In this document: piece by piece, positions 16,932 through 21,537 of the stretch | Layout: every line of letters starts with the position of its first letter | Position numbering within the stretch: position 1 is the stretch's first letter | From: Lentzea aerocolonigenes | GTDB lineage: Bacteria; Actinomycetota; Actinomycetes; Mycobacteriales; Pseudonocardiaceae | NCBI RefSeq assembly: GCF_000955955.1 | Contig: NZ_JYJG01000418.1 | Span: 1 to 21,537, forward strand | Length of the DNA: 21,537 nucleotides | Reading direction: 5' to 3' | Program-made: the position numbers and the translations under genes | The notes under the pieces: model-generated | The model's input: the letters and a program-made list of their open reading frames with translations, nothing else | Told to the model about the DNA's origin: nothing | Databases searched by the model: none

Positions 16932-17141
16932 ATGTCGACTACAACCGCCCGGATGGTCTGCGAGATGGTCCGCGGCGTCCTGCTGAACTGGCCGGGTGAA
17001 CCGCCCAAGCGCATTCCCGCCGGCACGACGTTCATCGTCGAGGAGTGGGTCGGCGGCGGCTGGTACCGCGGCCGGCTCCCGGACGACCCGAGGCCCACGC
17101 AGATGCACGCGCGGGACCTCGGTCTCCCCTCAGGCTCCTGA
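16932..17141 (+). CDS. 69-aa protein of unknown function, possibly SH3-like
   Basis: 69 aa, ATG start with GAGGGGG 8 nt upstream (16917-16923). There is no signal peptide or membrane segment. The middle reads like a small beta-barrel: RIPAGTTFIVEEWVGGGWYR followed by GRLPDDPRP, with the W-Y pattern reminiscent of SH3-type domains; the N-terminus is helical (MVCEMVRGVLLNW). It is divergent to STAND paralogue 2 and convergent with paralogue 3, the stops being only 2 bp apart. TGGACAAC at 16877-16884 on the coding strand resembles the motif found before the STAND genes. A longer reading frame on the opposite strand was judged a shadow. A real gene is likely; function unknown. Confidence 0.65.
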   Translation: MSTTTARMVCEMVRGVLLNWPGEPPKRIPAGTTFIVEEWVGGGWYRGRLPDDPRPTQMHARDLGLPSGS

Positions 17142-17143
17142 CC

Positions 17144-19882
17144 TCAGCAGACCGGCACCCGCGCGACCTCCGGGAAGTACTTCGCCCAGTCCGCGTCGGA
17201 CAGCTCCATGCCGCCCTGGCACAGGTCGCGGATCATCTGGTCCACGTCGGTGCGCAGCTGCCAGATGTTGCGCTCGGTCACGGCGACGAACCCGTACGGC
17301 GGTGACCAGTGGTCGACCGCGGTGATGTTGTCCGGAAAGTTCTCGAAGGCGCCGGCACGCACCGGCCTGCCGGGCTGCGAGACGTCCCAGATGTGCGCGG
17401 AACGGTCGGTGCCGAGCAGCACGCTGCGGCCGTCCGGGGAGAACGCGATCTTGAGCTCGGCCTTCGGCAGGGTCGGGATGTCGGCCTGCACCACCGGCTT
17501 CGCGGGATCAGCGACGTCCCACACCTGTACCTGCCCCACCGCCGAGCTGACCAGCAGGAGGAACCTGCCGTCGGCGCTGAAGCGGGTGGGCAGCAAGGTC
17601 CTCTGCGGCACGGTCTCGCTCACCTTGTGCACCGTCTCGCCGTCGATCCGCCAGAGCTCGACGGCCGCGGTGTCCTCCCGCGACACGGCCAGGACGTGGC
17701 CGTCCGGGGACATGCGCAGGGCCGTCGCCGGGTTGGCACCGGGAATGTCGAACTCCCGCAGCACGCTGGATCCCTCGTACCGCCAGAGCTTGGCCTTCAG
17801 GTCGCGGAAGCTGCCCACGACCGCGACGGTGCCCGCGAAGCTGTTCAGCGCGCTGTCCGCCGCCAGGCCGGTCTCGCGGTAGGCAATCGCGTCGACCTCG
17901 GCCAGGGTGCGCGGGCTGAGGGGGTTGGTGATGTCCATCAGCTCCACGCCCCGCGTCGTCGCGACGATCGCGCGCTTGTCGTCGTCGCTGACGACGACCG
18001 GGCGCCCGTTCAGGACACCGTGGTACCGGCCCTGGCCGTGGTCGCGGAGGTCCCAGAGCGGCGTTTCGAGCTCGTACCCCTTGACCGTCATGAACAGGTG
18101 GCCACCGTCGTTCTTGATGAAGCGGGTGTCTTCTGGCGTGTTCGTCCCGATCAGCTCGCGCCGTTTCGTCGCCTCGACGAAGAACAGCGCGTCCCGGTTC
18201 GCCTCGGTGGGTGCCACCTTGTAGGCCGCCAACGCGACGCGGACCGCCTCGCCGGAGTCGGTCGGCAGCAGCGCCAGCCGTCGTGCCTCGGCGGCGACGC
18301 TGGCGGCGACCGCGACGTCTCGTTGCCGGGACGCCTCGCCCGCCTGGTCGACCGCGAACACGACGGTGCCCGCCAGCAGCAGGACCAGCACCGACAGGAC
18401 GGCCACCACCACTCGGGTGCGGCGGGCTCGGCGGCGTCCGTCGGCTTGGCTGGCGGTGAGGAACTCGCGTTCTGGTTCGGTGAGCGAGTCCGGGCTCAGT
18501 TCGGCGGCCTGGGCGAGCCGGGCGCCCTTGTAGAGGAGGTCGCGGTCGCCGTCCCACTGCGCGGCGGCCTCGGTGAGCTGGTGGTGGACGCGCAGCGCGT
18601 TGCGGTCCTCGGCGATCCAGTCGCGCAGCCGCGGCCAGGAGCGGATGAGCGCCTCGTGGGTCAGCTCGGCGTGGTGTTCGGTGAGGGTGACCAGACGGGC
18701 GTTGGCGAGGCGTTCCAGAACCTCGGCGTCGAGGTCTTCACGGGCGGCTCTCCGCTTGGTGTCCTCGGTGCCTTCACCGAGTGCGATGAGGCGCAGGAAC
18801 GTGCGGCGAGCGATCTGCTGCTGGTCCCCGCTCAGCTGCTCGTACACCGCTTCGGCGGTGCGCGCGATGGCGTGCTCGACACCGCCCGCCTGCTCGTAGC
18901 CGACCAGCGAGAGCGTCATGCCGCGACGCCGGTGCCAGGTCTCGACCAGGGCGTGCTGGACGAGCGGGAGCGCGGCCGCCTGGCCCGCCACGTCCGCGAC
19001 GAGGCGGGTGACCAGCGCGGTTTCCACCGTCGCACCGACGTGCAGGGCGGGCTGGGTGATGGCACGGCGGAGGTCGTCCGCGGTCATCGGGCCGACGAGG
19101 AGCTGTGCGCCCTCGAGGGCCTCGACGAGTTCCGGGTGGCGACCGATGTGGCCGTAGAAGTCGGCGCGCACCCCGATGACCACACGTGGTGCCTTCACGA
19201 GGGCCTGGACGAACCAGTCGCGCTGCTCCGGCCCCGCCAGCGTGAAGACTTCCTCGAACTGGTCGATGACGAGGGTCAGGTCGTGCTGCCTGGCGATCAG
19301 GCCCAGCCCGGCTGGGTCTTCGAGCTCGGCGCGCAGCACCACCGCCGAGTGTCCGGTCGCCTGGGCGAGCCGGACAGCGCACTCGTCGGCCGGCTGAGCG
19401 CCCGGCGTGAAGATCACGGCGCGGTCCAGGCGGGGCAGCAGGCCCGCGCGCAGCAGTGAGGACTTGCCGGAGCCGCTCGCCCCGAAGACGCCGACGAGCG
19501 GGCGGCTCGCGACCAGGTCGACGAGCTTCGCGGTGAGCTTCTCGCGGCCGAAGAACCGGTCGGCGTCCTCCCGCTGGAACGCCTTCAGCCCCACGTACGG
19601 GGCGTCGCCGCTCGGCTCGGGAGGCGCGGCGATCGCCCGCCACCGCTGTTCCCACTCCTGCTCGTCGCCGCCACAGGCCTTGGCGAAGGCCAGGGTGACG
19701 GGGAGCGTCGGCAGCTTCTTGCCGCCGGCGGCATCCGACAGCGTGGCCGCCGAGTAGTGCGCGCGTGCGGCGAGAACCCGGTAGGACGGTTTGCCCGCCT
19801 CGTCTCGCAGTTTGCGCAGGTCGGCGGCAAAGCTGCCGAGCTCGGTCTCTTCGCTGTCCAGCGGACGTTCGGTACGTGGCAT
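17144..19882 (-). CDS. HTH-STAND-WD40 membrane regulator (paralogue 3)
   Basis: 912 aa from the ATG at 19882, chosen for the GGGGGAG ribosome site and the shared MPRTERPLD start; an ATG at 19933 would add 17 residues. It has an HTH_31-like domain (about 15-60), linker APYVGLKAFQ, intact Walker A GASGSGKS (134-141), DQFEE (207-211), VRADFYGH (238-245), winged-helix ELTHEALIRSWPRL (406-419), basic RRRARRTR, one strongly hydrophobic membrane helix (about 490-511), then propeller repeats (FSADGRFLLLVS, FSPDGRSVLLGTDRSAHIWD) and the C-terminal module with two Cys 23 apart around ADW. Same length as paralogue 1 but with an intact NTPase. It is the first STAND gene after the rluB terminator, so the cluster is probably transcribed separately from scpB-rluB. 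Confidence 0.92.
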   Translation of the reverse strand: MPRTERPLDSEETELGSFAADLRKLRDEAGKPSYRVLAARAHYSAATLSDAAGGKKLPTLPVTLAFAKACGGDEQEWEQRWRAIAAPPEPSGDAPYVGLKAFQREDADRFFGREKLTAKLVDLVASRPLVGVFGASGSGKSSLLRAGLLPRLDRAVIFTPGAQPADECAVRLAQATGHSAVVLRAELEDPAGLGLIARQHDLTLVIDQFEEVFTLAGPEQRDWFVQALVKAPRVVIGVRADFYGHIGRHPELVEALEGAQLLVGPMTADDLRRAITQPALHVGATVETALVTRLVADVAGQAAALPLVQHALVETWHRRRGMTLSLVGYEQAGGVEHAIARTAEAVYEQLSGDQQQIARRTFLRLIALGEGTEDTKRRAAREDLDAEVLERLANARLVTLTEHHAELTHEALIRSWPRLRDWIAEDRNALRVHHQLTEAAAQWDGDRDLLYKGARLAQAAELSPDSLTEPEREFLTASQADGRRRARRTRVVVAVLSVLVLLLAGTVVFAVDQAGEASRQRDVAVAASVAAEARRLALLPTDSGEAVRVALAAYKVAPTEANRDALFFVEATKRRELIGTNTPEDTRFIKNDGGHLFMTVKGYELETPLWDLRDHGQGRYHGVLNGRPVVVSDDDKRAIVATTRGVELMDITNPLSPRTLAEVDAIAYRETGLAADSALNSFAGTVAVVGSFRDLKAKLWRYEGSSVLREFDIPGANPATALRMSPDGHVLAVSREDTAAVELWRIDGETVHKVSETVPQRTLLPTRFSADGRFLLLVSSAVGQVQVWDVADPAKPVVQADIPTLPKAELKIAFSPDGRSVLLGTDRSAHIWDVSQPGRPVRAGAFENFPDNITAVDHWSPPYGFVAVTERNIWQLRTDVDQMIRDLCQGGMELSDADWAKYFPEVARVPVC

Positions 19883-19902
19883 GTCGGTCTCCCCCTGTGA
19901 CC

Positions 19903-19966
19903 GATTGTCCACACCCTGTTGTTCAATGCGCATGGCCGACCCCTTACAACGTGTTCGCTCGTAGCG
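19903..19966 (-). promoter_or_regulatory. Repeat motifs upstream of STAND paralogue 3
   Basis: On the minus strand: CGCTACGAGCGAAC (19953-19966), TTGTAA (19945-19950), TTGAACAAC (19918-19926) and TGGACAATC (19903-19911), the latter two 14 bp apart. The order and spacing resemble the region before paralogue 2 (CGTTAGGGCGAAC, TTGTTC, CTGAACAAA, CTGAACAAT). This points to a duplicated promoter/operator. Confidence 0.5.
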
Positions 19967-20001
19967 TTTTCGTTGCAGGTGGTGATCGGGGGATCGCCGA
20001 G

Positions 20002-20032
20002 GCCCCTCCGGTTCTCGGGGGACCGGAGGGGC
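20002..20032 (-). terminator. Hairpin terminator of the scpB-rluB operon
   Basis: GCCCCTCCGGT (20002-20012) pairs perfectly with ACCGGAGGGGC (20022-20032), 11 bp with a 9-nt loop, starting 16 bp beyond the rluB stop. There is no U-run on the minus strand, as is common for actinomycete terminators. It separates the conserved scpB-rluB genes from the STAND cluster. Confidence 0.7.
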
Positions 20033-20048
20033 ACGGGTCAGAGTGTGA

Positions 20049-20783
20049 TCAGAGACCGACGAGCTTGTAAAGACCGCCGACTTCCTGGCGGTTCAGGACG
20101 CGCATCGAGCCGGGGCGCTGGTTGCCGAGGGAGACGTCACCGACCGCGACGCGCACCAACGACTGCACTGGGTAGCCGACGTGCTCCATCAGGCGGCGCA
20201 CGATGTGCTTGCGGCCCTCGTGCAGCACGATCTCGACGAGCGCCTTGCCGGGGACGGCGCTGATGAGCTTGAAGGAGTCGACCTTGACCGGGCCGTCCTC
20301 CAGCTCGACGCCGGCCTTCAGCTTCTTGTTGAGACCCTTCTCGACCGGGCCGGGGACCTCGGCGAGGTAGGTCTTCTTGACGTTGTAGCTCGGGTGCATC
20401 AACCGGTGCGCGAGCTCGCCGTCGTTGGTGAGCAGCAGCAGGCCCTCGGTCTCGGCGTCGAGCCGCCCGACGTGGAACAGCCGCTCCGCGCGGTTGCGCA
20501 CCAGGTCGCCCACGCACGGGCGGCCCAGGTCGTCCTCCATCGTCGACAGCATGCCGAACGGCTTGTTCAGCGCGATCGTCACGACGTCCTCGCGGATCTG
20601 CACCCGCACGCCGTCGACGTGCACGACCGCCGTCTCGGGGTCGATCCGGCGCCCCTGCTCGCGCACGACCTTGCCGTCGACCTGGACGCGCCCCTGGTCG
20701 ATCAGCTCCTCTGAAGCGCGGCGCGAGGCGATCCCCGCCTGTGCGAGCACCTTCTGCAGGCGCACGCCCTCGTTCTCAGACAT
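20049..20783 (-). CDS. rluB: RluB-type 23S rRNA pseudouridine synthase
   Basis: 244 aa from the ATG at 20783, which overlaps the scpB stop by 8 bp; upstream in-frame Met codons lie inside scpB and add non-homologous residues. An S4 RNA-binding domain is at the N-terminus (VRLQKVLAQAGIASRRASEE, then GRVQVDGKVV). The RsuA/RluB/E/F-type catalytic motif is GRLDAETEGLLLLTNDG with catalytic Asp109. C-terminal KHIVRRLMEHVGYPVQSLVR is the family's conserved element. RluB homologues make the pseudouridine near position 2605 (E. coli numbering) of 23S rRNA. Position after scpB is the standard actinobacterial order. Specific site assignment is by orthology. Confidence 0.92.
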   Translation of the reverse strand: MSENEGVRLQKVLAQAGIASRRASEELIDQGRVQVDGKVVREQGRRIDPETAVVHVDGVRVQIREDVVTIALNKPFGMLSTMEDDLGRPCVGDLVRNRAERLFHVGRLDAETEGLLLLTNDGELAHRLMHPSYNVKKTYLAEVPGPVEKGLNKKLKAGVELEDGPVKVDSFKLISAVPGKALVEIVLHEGRKHIVRRLMEHVGYPVQSLVRVAVGDVSLGNQRPGSMRVLNRQEVGGLYKLVGL

Positions 20784-21534
20784 CGTCGATCGCATCCACT
20801 TCGGGCAGCAGCGGCGCGATTGGAGGCAGATCTCGCAGTGACGAGAGCCCCAACCGCTCCAGGAACAGTTCGGTCGTGCGGTACAGAATCCCACCCGTGT
20901 CGCTGTCCGTGCCCGTCTCCTCGATGAGCCCGCGCGCGACCAGGGTCCGAATCACACCGTCCACGTTGACGCCACGAACCGCCGCGATCCGCGCCCGCGT
21001 AACAGGCTGCCGGTAGGCGATCACCGCGAGCGTCTCCAGGGCCGCGCGGGTGAGTTTCGCGCGCTGGCCGTCGAGCAGCAGCTTCTCCACGAACGGGGCG
21101 TACCGGTCCCGCGTGTAGAACCGCCAGCCGTCCCCCGCCCTGCGCAGGTCGATGCCACTGCCGGACTCGGTGTACCGGGTGGAGAGTCTACGGAGTGCCT
21201 CCTTGATTCGCTTAACCGGCTGCTCAAGGGCACTGCTGAGCTGGTCTTCCGCGATCGGGCTGTCCACCACGAGCAGCACGGACTCGATCGCTGCCTCGAA
21301 CTCCTGGTCGTCGGCGAGGTCCGGCAGGCCCGAGTCCTCGATGGCTTCCTCGGGGGCGGCGGCGAGCAGCTGGGCTTCGAGGGTGGCGGCGTCGGCGGCG
21401 TCCTCGGGGTCGGCGCCGGTCTCCGCTTCCGGCTCGGCGGGGCCCGAGTCAGGCGTCTCCTGAGCCCCTGGCTCAGGCTCGACGGCTTCGGCGGGCTCGG
21501 GCTCGGGCTCGGGATGAAGGGAACCTTCATCCAC
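20776..21534 (-). CDS. scpB: Segregation and condensation protein B (SMC-ScpAB complex), start near window edge
   Basis: About 252 aa if it starts at the GTG at 21534; the true start could lie beyond the window end. Residues ~75-245 match ScpB, with two winged-helix domains: EFEAAIESVLLVVDSPIAED, then LRRAGDGWRFYTRD, LTRAALETLAVIAYRQPVTR, IRTLVARGLIEE and GGILYRTTELFLERLGL. ScpB dimers bind ScpA and SMC to form condensin for chromosome organisation. The first ~70 residues are an acidic Pro/Glu/Ala-rich extension, likely disordered, absent from short ScpB proteins such as that of Bacillus but seen in some actinobacteria. scpA is expected immediately upstream, outside the window. Confidence 0.92.
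   Translation of the reverse strand: MDEGSLHPEPEPEPAEAVEPEPGAQETPDSGPAEPEAETGADPEDAADAATLEAQLLAAAPEEAIEDSGLPDLADDQEFEAAIESVLLVVDSPIAEDQLSSALEQPVKRIKEALRRLSTRYTESGSGIDLRRAGDGWRFYTRDRYAPFVEKLLLDGQRAKLTRAALETLAVIAYRQPVTRARIAAVRGVNVDGVIRTLVARGLIEETGTDSDTGGILYRTTELFLERLGLSSLRDLPPIAPLLPEVDAIDDV
21493..21513. repeat. Hexanucleotide tandem repeat in scpB
   Basis: Three copies of GGGCTC plus a further GGG. On the coding strand it encodes Glu-Pro dipeptides in the disordered N-terminal extension of ScpB. The repeat unit is in frame, so copy-number change would lengthen or shorten the extension without a frameshift. Confidence 0.6.
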
Positions 21535-21537
21535 CTC

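Noticed and set aside
16743..17108. 121-aa minus-strand frame between STAND genes
   Set aside because: The opposite 69-aa frame has a strong ribosome site and a protein-like pattern; this one has no domain and no clear ribosome site.
17309..19459. 716-aa plus-strand frame
   Set aside because: It is antisense to STAND paralogue 3 and shows no domain.
20784..20894. N-terminal extension of RluB to 20894
   Set aside because: The 37 extra residues are Cys/Trp-rich, lie inside scpB and match no part of the RluB family.
1..21537. CRISPR array, transposon, integrase or prophage genes
   Set aside because: No spaced direct repeats, transposase, integrase or phage structural motifs were seen in any frame.

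Overview
This is a high-GC actinomycete chromosomal segment. GTG and TTG starts are common, genes overlap tightly, and there are a conservon-type signalling operon, an IniB-domain protein, membrane STAND/WD40 regulators and an scpB-rluB pair. Together these suggest Pseudonocardiales (Lentzea, Saccharothrix or Amycolatopsis-like). That placement is inferred from gene content, not from a marker gene. No tRNA, rRNA, CRISPR array, transposase or integrase was seen.

Layout. (1) 82-3964, minus strand: a conservon operon of NIT-domain sensor kinase, Roadblock protein and CvnD-type GTPase, with no DUF742 (CvnC) gene in its usual place. (2) 4176-6530: a NitT/TauT-type substrate-binding lipoprotein (minus) and a p-hydroxybenzoate hydroxylase homologue pobA (plus), diverging from a 174-bp control region full of inverted repeats. 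(3) 6531-7821: an IniB-N-terminal-domain protein with a Val/Asp-rich tail, preceded by a 13-bp inverted repeat in its leader and followed by two hairpins. (4) 7822-10571, minus strand: an operon of two SsuC-like permeases, one SsuB-like ATPase and a small unknown protein, with a promoter that appears to give a leaderless mRNA. It has no binding protein of its own; the nearest candidate is at 4176-5186.

(5) 10608-19966: three tandem paralogous genes on the minus strand, each encoding N-terminal helix-turn-helix, nSTAND-type NTPase, winged-helix region, one membrane segment, beta-propeller and a C-terminal paired-Cys module (912, 905 and 912 aa). A small lipoprotein gene lies between two of them, and a 69-aa protein gene is divergent to the middle one. 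One paralogue (10608-13346) has lost the Walker A lysine and other NTPase signatures. Related sequence motifs recur upstream of all three. (6) 20002-21534, minus strand: rluB (244 aa) and scpB, overlapping by 8 bp, followed by a strong hairpin.

How they may work together. The conservon and the STAND trio are both signal-sensing assemblies with a predicted outside sensor and an inside nucleotide-binding part. The STAND trio with its lipoprotein and small protein is the best candidate in this window for an undescribed system: a set of membrane-spanning regulators, one apparently a pseudo-NTPase, under shared control signals. The pobA and ABC genes may form an aromatic-compound uptake and hydroxylation unit, but that link rests only on position.
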